The translations under genes were made by a program, and so were the position numbers. Of a DNA stretch of 53,577 bases, positions 7,934 through 16,553 are shown piece after piece (within the stretch, counting starts at the first letter, position 1; the number at the start of each line of letters is the position of its first letter). The DNA comes from Oscillospiraceae bacterium (GTDB lineage Bacteria > Bacillota > Clostridia > Oscillospirales > CAG-272). The stretch is taken from positions 1 through 53,577 of the forward strand of contig SVSR01000009.1 of assembly GCA_015064205.1 (NCBI GenBank), in the 5' to 3' direction. A model generated the notes under the pieces. The model did not search any database, was not told the origin of the DNA, and saw only the letters and a program-made list of their open reading frames with translations.

Positions 7934-9910
7934 TTATACTCTTTTGAACTGACGTTCAAAATCACGCTTTGTCAATTCAAACGCAACCGGTCTGCCATGC
8001 GGACAGAACTTAATTATATCAAGCTTAATAATTCGCTCGCATATCCATTTTATATATTCTTCATCGTGCCTATGACCGATTTTAACTGCCGCCTTACATG
8101 ACGCCTGAAACAAAGCTTTTTCATAGATCATTTCTTTTGAGAGAGCTACGTTGCCCGTTCCGCTTGAAAGCCTGTCGGCCACAGTTTCTATCATTGGAAC
8201 GACTCCCTCTTGGTCAAGCTCAATTGGTATTTGCGTAATACTTACAGTATTTCCGTATACCTTGAATTCAAAACCGGTTTGCTTAATTTCATCAGCGTAT
8301 TCTTTTACTGCCGACGCTTCTGTATCGGTTAATATAACGTCGATCGGAGCAATCAGATACTGTGATACAACCTGCCTGTTCCTAAGGTTATTTTTTAACT
8401 CTTCAAATATAATACGTTCGTGAGCGGCGTGTTTATCAATGATAAGTACACTATCCTCAAGCTCAGCAAAAACATAGGAATAAAACGCTTCTCCAATCAG
8501 CCTGAACTGCGGTGGTTTATTTTCAATAGCATTTACTTCAAGGGGTTTGTGCGGTTTTACTTCTTCAACTTCATCCGTTGGTTTAACTTCCAAAAATTTT
8601 GTTTTATCCTGCTGACTTGATTTAAATGGATCATCAAACGGTGCTTTACGTTCTGCCGTTACCGTAGAATGAGTGGGATAAGAAGCTTGATTTAAAGTCT
8701 CAGAGCCGGTCATTTTGACAGTATACGAGCCTTGGGGTACAACACTTGGTTCAACGTCCTTTTTGTTGATCTGCGAGTCAGGACTCTGATATGTAAAGCT
8801 GATTTGCTCCTTGGTTACTTCTCTGCTCTCGCCGATCGGAACAAACGGGTTTAATTTTTTAGTATAGTCCGAATTATGATATCCCGGTGCCGAGGCATAC
8901 ATTTTTAATTCCGGGCGTTCGATCTTACTCTCCAAAGCTTGTCTTACAGTTGAATATACTGAATCGAATATTAGTTTTTCGTTTGAAAACTTAACTTCAA
9001 GTTTAGCAGGATGAACATTAACATCAACACTTGACGGGGTTATATCTAAGTTCAAAATAGCACAGGGAAATTTATCGGCAGGAATGAATGTTGAATAAGC
9101 CTGCTCAAGTGCCGCCGAAACAGTCTTACTCTTAATATATCGGCCGTTTATAAAGAAATTTTGAAAATTCCTGTTAGCTCTTATATTATCTGGCGTTGAA
9201 ATATATCCCCAAACGCGGATCGTTTCATGCTTTAATTCTACAGGTATAAGTCTTTTGGCAAAGTCTCTGCCGAAAAGGACATATATTGCATTATAAAGCT
9301 TAGAATCGCCGCTTGTCATAAATTTCATATTTCCGTCAATTATAAGCTTTATTGATATATCCGGGCGCGAAAGGGCAATTTTTTCAACGTAAGCGCTGAC
9401 CGCCATAGCCTCTGTTGTGTCTTTTTTTAAAAACTTCAGTCTTGCAGGTACGTTTTCAAAAAGATTTTCAACGATAACAGTTGTTCCGTCAGGGCATCCA
9501 GCCTCGTTTATACTCTTTACATCTCCGCTAACTGATTCAAGTATGTATCCAACACTACTATCGCGTGTTTTTGACATGATACGCAGCTTTGATACAGAAG
9601 CGATAGCTGCAAGAGCCTCTCCTCTGAATCCCAGCGTGAGTATTGAACTCAGATCATTTGCATCCTTGATCTTGCTTGTTGCATGGCGCTTTATGGCAAC
9701 AGGCATGTCTTCTTTTGATATACCCTTACCGTTATCGCTGACACGCATAAACGAGATTCCGCCGCGCTTTATTTCAACAGTAATGTCATCAGCGCCCGCA
9801 TCTATTGAATTTTCAAGCAATTCTTTAATTACCGAGGCAGGTCTGTCTACTACTTCGCCTGCGGCAATTAGGTTTGCTACGCTAAAATCAAGAATGTTAA
9901 TAATTCCCAT
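7934..9910 (-). CDS. mutL: DNA mismatch repair protein MutL (latent endonuclease type)
   Basis: Couples MutS mismatch recognition to strand nicking. The N-terminal GHKL ATPase has ELLENSIDAG (30-39), DNGKGI (59-64) and GFRGEAL (94-100). A linker of low conservation spans about 330-465. The C-terminal dimer and endonuclease domain has DKHAAHERIIFE (492-503), which fits the endonuclease signature DQHA-x2-E-x4-E except that Q is K, and further CPHGRP near the C-terminus, the second part of the metal site. The bacterium therefore probably uses a methylation-independent, beta-clamp-guided repair. Only 4 bases separate it from mutS. Confidence 0.96.
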   Translation of the reverse strand: MGIINILDFSVANLIAAGEVVDRPASVIKELLENSIDAGADDITVEIKRGGISFMRVSDNGKGISKEDMPVAIKRHATSKIKDANDLSSILTLGFRGEALAAIASVSKLRIMSKTRDSSVGYILESVSGDVKSINEAGCPDGTTVIVENLFENVPARLKFLKKDTTEAMAVSAYVEKIALSRPDISIKLIIDGNMKFMTSGDSKLYNAIYVLFGRDFAKRLIPVELKHETIRVWGYISTPDNIRANRNFQNFFINGRYIKSKTVSAALEQAYSTFIPADKFPCAILNLDITPSSVDVNVHPAKLEVKFSNEKLIFDSVYSTVRQALESKIERPELKMYASAPGYHNSDYTKKLNPFVPIGESREVTKEQISFTYQSPDSQINKKDVEPSVVPQGSYTVKMTGSETLNQASYPTHSTVTAERKAPFDDPFKSSQQDKTKFLEVKPTDEVEEVKPHKPLEVNAIENKPPQFRLIGEAFYSYVFAELEDSVLIIDKHAAHERIIFEELKNNLRNRQVVSQYLIAPIDVILTDTEASAVKEYADEIKQTGFEFKVYGNTVSITQIPIELDQEGVVPMIETVADRLSSGTGNVALSKEMIYEKALFQASCKAAVKIGHRHDEEYIKWICERIIKLDIIKFCPHGRPVAFELTKRDFERQFKRV

Positions 9911-9914
9911 TATA

Positions 9915-12500
9915 TTATTCCTCTAACATTTTTTTAAGCCTGAAAAGCTCGTTCATTGCTTCTATCGGGGAAAGAGTATTTAAATCAATCTTTTTAAGTT
10001 GATCGCATACATCGTTTATCAGGTCTGTATCAAATGATGATTCTGTTAAAGATGCAGTTGTTTTCGGGGCGATTGCAATTGTTCCTGATTCTATTTCAGC
10101 CAAAACTGATTTTGCGCGTCTGATAACTGATTCCGGCACACCTGCAAGCTTAGCAACTTCTATACCGTACGAATCGTCAACCGCGCCTTTAACTATCTTG
10201 CGAAGGAAGGTTATGTCATCGCCGCGTTTTTTTGTTGCGATATTGTAGTTAACAATTCCATTTTTTTCGTTTTCAAGCTCTGTTAATTCATGATAATGTG
10301 TTGCAAAAAGAGTTTTAGCGCGTATATTATCTGCCGTATGCTCCGCTATTGCTTTTGCTATGCTCATTCCGTCAAAGGTGCTTGTACCGCGGCCTATCTC
10401 ATCGTATACGATAAGGCTTTTGTCAGTTGCATTTGTAAGAATGTATGCTACTTCATTCATTTCCAGCATGAACGTAGACTGACCTGAAGCAAGGTCGTCG
10501 GATGCACCAACTCGCGTGAAAACTTTATCCACAACACCGATATGAGCGCTCTTAGCAGGAACGAAAGAGCCTATCTGCGCCATTATGGATATAAGAGCAA
10601 CCTGACGCATATAGGTTGATTTACCGGCCATATTAGGGCCGGTTATAAGCGCTAGTCTGTTGCTTGTTGTATCAAGATCTGTATCATTAGGAACAAAATA
10701 GCTGTCTTTAACAAACCTTTCAACAACGGGGTGCCTACCGTCACGTATTTTTATCTTATCACTATCGTCAACATTCGGGCAAACATATCCGTACCTTGCC
10801 GCAACATCTGCAAGTGACATATATACGTCAAGCTTGGCAAGAAGCATGCCGACTTTTTGCAGCCTTGAAAGATTAGAATTTAACTTATCGCATAGCGACA
10901 TGAATATCTCATATTCAAGCGCCGCAAGTTTATCCGATGCACCAAGAACCGTTGCTTCAACTTCCTTAAGCTCATCAGTTATGTATCTTTCACAGTTAGA
11001 AAGAGTTTGTTTTCTGATATATGTATCAGGAACAAGATCCTTTTGCGAATTTGTAACCTCTATGTAATAACCAAAAACCTTGTTATAACCGATTTTCAGG
11101 TTTTTAATACCGGTAAGTGCACGCTCTCGCTGCTCTATGACTTCTTTTAGGTTTTTCCCGCCGTCTTTGACGTTTCTTAAATTATCTACTTCTTCGTTGA
11201 AGCCTTGTCTGATAATACCGCCCTCACGAACAGAAAACGGTGCATCGTCCGAAATCGTTTCTGTTATGAGACTATACAGGTCTTCACAAGTATCAAGGTT
11301 TGCAAACAGATCAAGCAATTCTCTCGAATCGCAGTCTGAAAGCAGACTTCTTACAGAAGGGAGTATTCCTATCGTCTTTGCAATAGCATTAAGATCTTTT
11401 CCGTTTGCAGTTCTGTATGCGATCTTTGTAGTGAGGCGTTCAAGGTCAAGAACCTCCTTTAAAAGCGAGGATAATTCTTCTCTTAGTATAAAGCTATCAT
11501 ATAGTTCTCGTACCGCCGACTGTCTTGCGAGTATATCCTTAAGCTCAATAAGCGGAAGCTCGATCCACGTTCTGAGCATTCTAGCGCCCATTGCCGTACG
11601 CGTCCTGTCCAGCACCCATAAAAGTGTTCCGCGTTTTTCCTTTGTACGCATTGTTTCTATAAGCTCAAGATTGCGACGTGTATTTATGTCTATCTCCATA
11701 TACTGCCCGTCGCTGTATACGTCAAGCGATGATATGTATGATATATCTATCTTCTGAGTTTCGCTTATATAGTCAAGAAGCGCACCTATTGCAGATATAA
11801 TAGCCTTATCTCTTACACTGTTTGAAAAACTGTGTGACGGGAATTGCTTTGAGACGCGGTTTACTGCATTTTCAAAGTCAAATCTGCATCCTTCATCTGC
11901 GTTAACAGATGCGCCAAAGCGCTCGCGAATAAATCCAGCCAAAGGACCGAGTTGCTTAAGATTTGCATTAAATATTATTTCACTTGGAATATAAGTACCA
12001 AGTTCATTTACAAGTCTGTTGTTTCTTTTATCGTTTTCAAATGCTGTTGCAGAAACTGCGCCTGTTGAAATATCTGCAAATGCGATACCCACGCTTGTTG
12101 CTTCGGGTGTTGTATATACTGCGGCAAGGTAATTATTTTTCTGCTCACTTAAAAGTCCTGATTCAACCAAAGTACCCGGTGTTATTATACGGACAACATC
12201 ACGTCTTACAATGCTTTTACCGGAAGTCGGTTCCTCTAACTGTTCACATATCGCTACCTTATACCCCCGAGATACAAGCTTACCTATATAACCCTCGGCA
12301 CTATGATACGGCACACCGCACATTGGCGCACGCTCAGGTTCACCACAGTCACGTCCCGTAAGAACGAGTTCGAGCTCACGTGAAGCAACTTTAGCATCGT
12401 CGTAGAACAATTCATAAAAGTCTCCGAGTCTGTAAAAAATCAAATAGTCTTTATATTTGTTTTTTATCTCGAAGTACTGCATCATCATAGGTGTCGGCAT
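9915..12500 (-). CDS. mutS: DNA mismatch repair protein MutS
   Basis: Mismatch recognition ATPase. The N-terminal mismatch-binding domain has the Phe-x-Glu motif within YRLGDFYELFYDDA, beginning near residue 23. The core and clamp domains follow, and then the C-terminal ATPase with Walker A GPNMAGKSTYMRQ and Walker B/D-loop DEIGRGTSTFDG; the FATHYHEL motif is also visible. Length of 861 residues is standard for MutS1. The ATG follows AAAGGTAAGG. Gene order ricA-mutS-mutL matches that of Bacillus except that no cotE lies in between. Confidence 0.97.
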   Translation of the reverse strand: MPTPMMMQYFEIKNKYKDYLIFYRLGDFYELFYDDAKVASRELELVLTGRDCGEPERAPMCGVPYHSAEGYIGKLVSRGYKVAICEQLEEPTSGKSIVRRDVVRIITPGTLVESGLLSEQKNNYLAAVYTTPEATSVGIAFADISTGAVSATAFENDKRNNRLVNELGTYIPSEIIFNANLKQLGPLAGFIRERFGASVNADEGCRFDFENAVNRVSKQFPSHSFSNSVRDKAIISAIGALLDYISETQKIDISYISSLDVYSDGQYMEIDINTRRNLELIETMRTKEKRGTLLWVLDRTRTAMGARMLRTWIELPLIELKDILARQSAVRELYDSFILREELSSLLKEVLDLERLTTKIAYRTANGKDLNAIAKTIGILPSVRSLLSDCDSRELLDLFANLDTCEDLYSLITETISDDAPFSVREGGIIRQGFNEEVDNLRNVKDGGKNLKEVIEQRERALTGIKNLKIGYNKVFGYYIEVTNSQKDLVPDTYIRKQTLSNCERYITDELKEVEATVLGASDKLAALEYEIFMSLCDKLNSNLSRLQKVGMLLAKLDVYMSLADVAARYGYVCPNVDDSDKIKIRDGRHPVVERFVKDSYFVPNDTDLDTTSNRLALITGPNMAGKSTYMRQVALISIMAQIGSFVPAKSAHIGVVDKVFTRVGASDDLASGQSTFMLEMNEVAYILTNATDKSLIVYDEIGRGTSTFDGMSIAKAIAEHTADNIRAKTLFATHYHELTELENEKNGIVNYNIATKKRGDDITFLRKIVKGAVDDSYGIEVAKLAGVPESVIRRAKSVLAEIESGTIAIAPKTTASLTESSFDTDLINDVCDQLKKIDLNTLSPIEAMNELFRLKKMLEE

Positions 12501-12540
12501 AAAACAGACCTTACCTTTCGTTTCTTTATGTGTTTAAAAA

Positions 12541-12939
12541 TTACTGTCTGCCTGAGCAATTTGAGGCGCAGCTCGAGCAATCGTGACTGCAAGGGCGTTC
12601 TCCTGTTATGAAGAACTGTATTTCAGAGTTTACCTCATTCATGAGAGCGTTGACAGCTTCCTGAGCCTCCATATAGCTTACCATAACAGGATGCTCGCTT
12701 ATCATTGTATAGAGTTCGCTTATACGCTTATTTATTATTGCTATGAATTCCTCATCGCGCGTATCTTTTTTATATTCTTCGGCAAGAGCTATCTGCTGAA
12801 CGTTATATTCTGCCATGAGATTCTTTATTTCTTTGTTTTCTTCGTAGATTTTTTTTACATCATCAAGCTTTTTCATTCTCTCATCAGCGCTTATAAGCTT
12901 CGCAAGCGCCGCACATGCTTTTGTAATTTCTCCGTTCAT
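12541..12939 (-). CDS. ricA: YlbF/YmcA family protein RicA with C-terminal Cys4 tail
   Basis: Helical coiled-coil protein of the YlbF/YmcA family. In Bacillus its homologue RicA forms an Fe-S containing complex with RicF and RicT that affects mRNA maturation, development and MiaB activity. Placement directly after miaB and before mutS is the same as in Bacillus, which is why I prefer RicA over YlbF. The last 16 residues are CSHDCSSCASNCSGRQ, giving cysteines at 117, 121, 124 and 128 (C-x3-C-x2-C-x3-C), presumably ligands for a cluster. An in-frame ATG lies at 12969, but GGAGG (reverse of 12948-12952) is 8 bases before the ATG at 12939, so the latter is chosen (132 residues). The same Cys4 peptide is found at the start of Mrp at 22023. 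Confidence 0.85.
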   Translation of the reverse strand: MNGEITKACAALAKLISADERMKKLDDVKKIYEENKEIKNLMAEYNVQQIALAEEYKKDTRDEEFIAIINKRISELYTMISEHPVMVSYMEAQEAVNALMNEVNSEIQFFITGERPCSHDCSSCASNCSGRQ

Positions 12940-12971
12940 TTGAGTTACCTCCGTTATTTTATTATTCATTC

Positions 12972-14393
12972 TTATTTTCTTTCAACGACTTTACCGAACA
13001 CGTTAAATGTTTCAGCGCGTTCAATATATATATTAACTATTTTCCCTGTAAGATCGGTATCGCTTGCAAAATGAACAAGTCTTCCAGATTCGCATCTTCC
13101 GGTATACATTCCCGGATCGTTTTTGCTTATACCTTCAACGAGAACTCTCTGCGTTGTTGATACAAGCTTTTGGTTTTCTTCGTTTGAAATTTTGTGCTGA
13201 AGCTCAAGAAGTCTTGCGAATCTTTCGGATTGTATTTCCTTCGGTATTTGAGTATTCATAGAAGCTGCAGGAGTTCCCCGTCTCGGCGAATATATAAACG
13301 AGTATATATTATCATATCTGACTTTTGATAAAATATCCAAAGTGTCTGAAAAATCAGCTTCTGTTTCACCCGGAAATCCAACGATAATATCGGTGGTTAT
13401 GGATATATCGGGAATCATTTTGCGCATATAGTCGATAAGCTCAAGATACGCTTCTCTTGCATACTTGCGGTTCATCGCCTTAAGAATGCCATTTGAGCCT
13501 GATTGCAGAGGCAAATGGAACTGCCTTGCAATCTTTGGGTTAGCCGCCATTGTATCGATAAGTTTATGCGAAGCGTCTTTCGGGTGGCTCGTCATGAACC
13601 TTATGATAAAATCGCCGTCGATCGCGCATATATCGTTAAGAAGATCGGCAAAATCATAATCATATCCAAGGTCCTTGCCATATGAATTAACATTTTGACC
13701 GAGTAGCGTTATTTCCTTGTATCCACTTTCTATAAGTTGTTTTGCTTCTGCAAGCACGTCTTCGCGCATGCGGCTTCTCTCACGCCCTCTAACATACGGA
13801 ACTACGCAGTATGTACAGTAATTATTGCAACCGTACATTATGGAAAGCCATGCTTTGAAACCGCTGACGCGCTTTATCGGCAGTCCTTCGGCAAGCGTTC
13901 CTTCTGTGTCTTCAACTACAAAAAATCTTTCATTGCCGACTCTTGCTTTATACAACAATTCGGGGAATCTGTACAACTCACCCGTTCCGAATAAAAAGTT
14001 TACGTACGGATACCTGTTTTTTATATCGTCGAGCCTGTGCTCCTGTGAGACCATGCATCCGCATATTGCTATAATAAGTTCCGGATTTGCCGCCTTTAGG
14101 TGCTTAAACTGCCCCGTTATCGACAGCGCTTTAAGCTCTGCATGCTCACGTATTGCGCACGTGTTAACTACGATGAGGTCTGCATCAGCTTCATCATCAA
14201 CGATTTCATAACCCATTGATTCAGCCATTCCGGCAATTTTTTCGCTATCAGCTTCGTTCTGCTGGCATCCAAACGTACGTACAACCGCGCGCCAAGAGCG
14301 GTCTGCTTGGTTATTCAGGACTCTGACACGCGACATATATTCGTGTTGAATATCAACTTCTTCTTTCGATATAATTTTTACTTGTTTATTCAT
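12972..14393 (-). CDS. miaB: tRNA-2-methylthio-N6-dimethylallyladenosine synthase (radical SAM)
   Basis: Adds a methylthio group to i6A37 of tRNAs reading UNN codons. The UPF0004 domain binds the auxiliary cluster through Cys43 (TFGCQQNEADSEK), Cys79 (VVNTCAIREHAE) and Cys113 (CGCMVSQE). The radical SAM domain has CNNYCTYC, giving Cys189, Cys193 and Cys196. A TRAM domain closes the protein near SKNDPGMYTGRCESGRLVHF. Length of 473 residues is usual. It is the first gene of the miaB-ricA-mutS-mutL-tgt operon, with ricA starting just after it. Its substrate is made by MiaA, encoded at 24934. Confidence 0.96.
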   Translation of the reverse strand: MNKQVKIISKEEVDIQHEYMSRVRVLNNQADRSWRAVVRTFGCQQNEADSEKIAGMAESMGYEIVDDEADADLIVVNTCAIREHAELKALSITGQFKHLKAANPELIIAICGCMVSQEHRLDDIKNRYPYVNFLFGTGELYRFPELLYKARVGNERFFVVEDTEGTLAEGLPIKRVSGFKAWLSIMYGCNNYCTYCVVPYVRGRERSRMREDVLAEAKQLIESGYKEITLLGQNVNSYGKDLGYDYDFADLLNDICAIDGDFIIRFMTSHPKDASHKLIDTMAANPKIARQFHLPLQSGSNGILKAMNRKYAREAYLELIDYMRKMIPDISITTDIIVGFPGETEADFSDTLDILSKVRYDNIYSFIYSPRRGTPAASMNTQIPKEIQSERFARLLELQHKISNEENQKLVSTTQRVLVEGISKNDPGMYTGRCESGRLVHFASDTDLTGKIVNIYIERAETFNVFGKVVERK

Positions 14394-14423
14394 ACTTTTC
14401 CTTTATGCTATAAGAGTAATCAA

Positions 14424-14452
14424 ATTATAATCTTTCCCCTAAAATTAGTCAT
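14424..14452 (-). promoter_or_regulatory. Promoter of the miaB-ricA-mutS-mutL-tgt operon
   Basis: On the minus strand ATGACT (14452-14447), 17 bases, TATAAT (14429-14424), followed by AAAGGA and the miaB ATG. Confidence 0.5.
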
Positions 14453-14461
14453 AACTTGGCA

Positions 14462-14480
14462 TTATACTTTATAAGTATAA
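14462..14480. repeat. Perfect inverted repeat upstream of the miaB promoter
   Basis: TTATACTT, 3 bases, AAGTATAA: an 8-bp perfect dyad whose near edge is 10 bases upstream of the miaB -35 box. It could be an operator, but it is A/T-only apart from one C and one G, so chance is possible. Confidence 0.4.
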
Positions 14481-14534
14481 CATAACATCGTTAATATTAC
14501 AATATTTTTTTTATAATTTTATATTATATAATAG

Positions 14535-14562
14535 TAAAACCTCGGAGGTATCCGAGGTTTTA
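14535..14562 (-). terminator. Terminator after the FkbM-type methyltransferase gene
   Basis: 11-bp stem TAAAACCTCGG / CCGAGGTTTTA with a 6-base loop. It overlaps the stop codon of the minus-strand gene, and T-rich sequence follows on that strand. Confidence 0.75.
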
Positions 14563-15666
14563 CTTGTGTTTAACCGCCAGCAAGCTTATTTCCCATGCAG
14601 GCAGACATCTTTTACGTCTAATATAAAGTTTATGATCTTTAAGTAACTCATTTGTTTTTACTACGAGTGAGAATATATCCTCGCTTCTGTGATATATGCT
14701 TACAAGCATATCGGGGCTGCTATTTTTCAGTGTATTCACGGAGCCGTCCAGAGCCGCGGATTCAGAGCCTTCAACGTCGAACTTTATAAAATCACACCTT
14801 CGACCGTTAAGAATGTTGTCTATCGTGTCCGATTTAGCAATTACCTCCTTTGTATCGCCAATCGACGGCACATGGCCAATACCGCTAACAGACGAGTTTC
14901 TGTTACCGCCAAGATCAAACGCAACGCTTCCCTTTTCTTTCCATGCACAAACATTATATCCTTCAACAGAAGCTTTCAATACATTCGTATTTTCCAAAAG
15001 CTTCTTGAAATTCTTTTTATCAGGCTCTATCGCTATTATTCTTTCAAGATCCGGGGCGTTTTTATTGAAAATTTCAGCACTGTCGCCTCTATATGCGCCC
15101 GCATCAACACACAATCGCCATTTTTTTGTATCATAAAGTTTGTATAAGTTATCATCATTATGCGCATTAGTAAGAAGACGATCTATCTTACCTGTTAGCT
15201 TATACAGAATTATATCACCAAAGATTTCTTTGGATAAATCGTCTGCAAGCAGCTCAAACGCAATTTTTATACTCTCCCTGTTCTTTATGTAAAACTCAAA
15301 ATTAAAGATGTTTTCACCTGCAACCGGCACATCGGGAAGATAAAGTTCATACTCAGCATCAAGATCAGATATAAGTTTAATAACATCTTCGCGTTCACTG
15401 CCGAAAGAAACAAGAATAATAAAATCATTGTATTTCTCTTTGATATCTGAGAAACTTAACATTTTCTTGCCGTGAAAAAGCTGGCCGCGGACAAAACCAT
15501 CTGATGCAAAAAAATCTGATATGCAAACGTTTATCTTATCAAGCTCGGCTATTATTTTATCCGCACCGTTGCCCATACCGTACATTACTACAGGCTTTTT
15601 GTTATTACTTAAATACTGCCAGACATCGCATTTTGGTAAGCTCGCTTCAATATCTTCAAAAGTCAC
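14560..15666 (-). CDS. FkbM family SAM-dependent methyltransferase with N-terminal Rossmann-like domain
   Basis: Probable O-methyltransferase acting on a sugar or other small hydroxyl group. The C-terminal domain has the SAM-binding motif CVDAGAYRGDSAEIF near residues 187-201 and the FkbM motif DFIKFDVEGSESAALDG. The N-terminal half starts with a nucleotide-binding-like segment VVMYGMGNGADKI, seen in other FkbM proteins of clostridial surface-glycan clusters. Start is GTG with GGAGGAAG just upstream. The gene follows the TIM-barrel hydrolase by 15 bases and is followed by a terminator, so it ends a short operon. No glycosyltransferases are nearby, so the substrate is open. Confidence 0.8.
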   Translation of the reverse strand: MTFEDIEASLPKCDVWQYLSNNKKPVVMYGMGNGADKIIAELDKINVCISDFFASDGFVRGQLFHGKKMLSFSDIKEKYNDFIILVSFGSEREDVIKLISDLDAEYELYLPDVPVAGENIFNFEFYIKNRESIKIAFELLADDLSKEIFGDIILYKLTGKIDRLLTNAHNDDNLYKLYDTKKWRLCVDAGAYRGDSAEIFNKNAPDLERIIAIEPDKKNFKKLLENTNVLKASVEGYNVCAWKEKGSVAFDLGGNRNSSVSGIGHVPSIGDTKEVIAKSDTIDNILNGRRCDFIKFDVEGSESAALDGSVNTLKNSSPDMLVSIYHRSEDIFSLVVKTNELLKDHKLYIRRKRCLPAWEISLLAVKHK

Positions 15667-15681
15667 AATAACTTCCTCCGT

Positions 15682-16503
15682 TTAAACATTTGGACAATAC
15701 TTCTTAAAGAAAATATCGGCGTTGTTATAAAGAATGTCCTTTCTTTCCCGCTCACTAAGATGAAGCTTTAAAAATCGATCAAGGCCGCTTTTAGCTGTTG
15801 TACACGGGTAATCCGTGCCAAACATAATTTTGTCGGCACCAAGCCTTTCTATGAGACTTTCTGCAAGCGGTCTATCCATATATTCAAGTGCGCTTGACGT
15901 GTCATAGTAGATTTTATCGTATCCGGCAAAAGTATCTGCAACATCCCACGCGCTGTAGCCGCCAAGATGAGCCGCTATTATACATAATTGAGGGTATTTT
16001 TCGATGACTTTATAAAGTCTTTTAATCTCAGAATATCGGTATTCTTCTCTGTAATCGCCGATATGAAGATATACAGGCATTTTACCTTCGCATGCTTTGT
16101 ATAAACGCATAAGACGTTCGTCGTCTATATTTACTCTTTGGATATCAGGATGAACTTTAAAGCCGCAAAGGCCTAGCTTAGTAACTCTTTCAATTTCTTT
16201 CTCAATATCGGTATAATCCTGATGCATAGCTGCAAATCCGTGCGCTTCTAAGAAATGAGCCTTACCCATCTGCACACAATTCGCAACAAAATCATTTACC
16301 TTCTCTACCTGATGTGCATTTGTTGCAGTTCCAAGCATAAGAAAGCCGCAAACTTTAGCATCAAGCGACGTTTCTTCAAGCTCGCCATACGTGCCATTGC
16401 AATCACACTTGAAATTATAAAATTTATTGAGCGCTTCAACCGCCCTTACTGCTATCTCATCCGGATATACGTGCGTATGAAAATCATAGATCTTATATTG
16501 CAT
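15682..16503 (-). CDS. Amidohydrolase family protein (TIM-barrel metal-dependent hydrolase, amidohydrolase 2 type)
   Basis: Cytoplasmic metal-dependent hydrolase or decarboxylase of unknown substrate. The metal-binding HxH is in DFHTHVYP at residues 7-14; further metal or catalytic residues of the barrel are visible in VYLHIGDY, IIAAHLGG and MFGTDYP (Asp on the last strand). These motifs and the 273-residue length fit the amidohydrolase 2 branch, related to the ACMSD/OMPDC-like enzymes. AAAGGTG precedes the ATG. It lies after the lysC terminator and before the methyltransferase gene; I see no separate promoter in the 50-base gap, so it may be transcribed by read-through. Confidence 0.82.
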   Translation of the reverse strand: MQYKIYDFHTHVYPDEIAVRAVEALNKFYNFKCDCNGTYGELEETSLDAKVCGFLMLGTATNAHQVEKVNDFVANCVQMGKAHFLEAHGFAAMHQDYTDIEKEIERVTKLGLCGFKVHPDIQRVNIDDERLMRLYKACEGKMPVYLHIGDYREEYRYSEIKRLYKVIEKYPQLCIIAAHLGGYSAWDVADTFAGYDKIYYDTSSALEYMDRPLAESLIERLGADKIMFGTDYPCTTAKSGLDRFLKLHLSERERKDILYNNADIFFKKYCPNV

Positions 16504-16524
16504 TTTAACACCTTTTTAAACTAA

Positions 16525-16548
16525 GAGAACCCCTTATGAGGGGTTCTC
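16525..16548 (-). terminator. Hairpin after lysC, probably an attenuating terminator
   Basis: Ten-bp perfect stem GAGAACCCCT / AGGGGTTCTC with a 4-base loop, 6 bases after the lysC stop. The downstream T tract on the minus strand is weak (TTAGTTT), so partial read-through into the next two genes is likely. Confidence 0.6.
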
Positions 16549-16553
16549 AATTA

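Noticed and set aside
12583-13074. Plus-strand open frame of 163 residues over ricA and the end of miaB
   Set aside because: Phe/Tyr-rich translation typical of the antisense of Lys/Glu-rich helical genes; no ribosome site.
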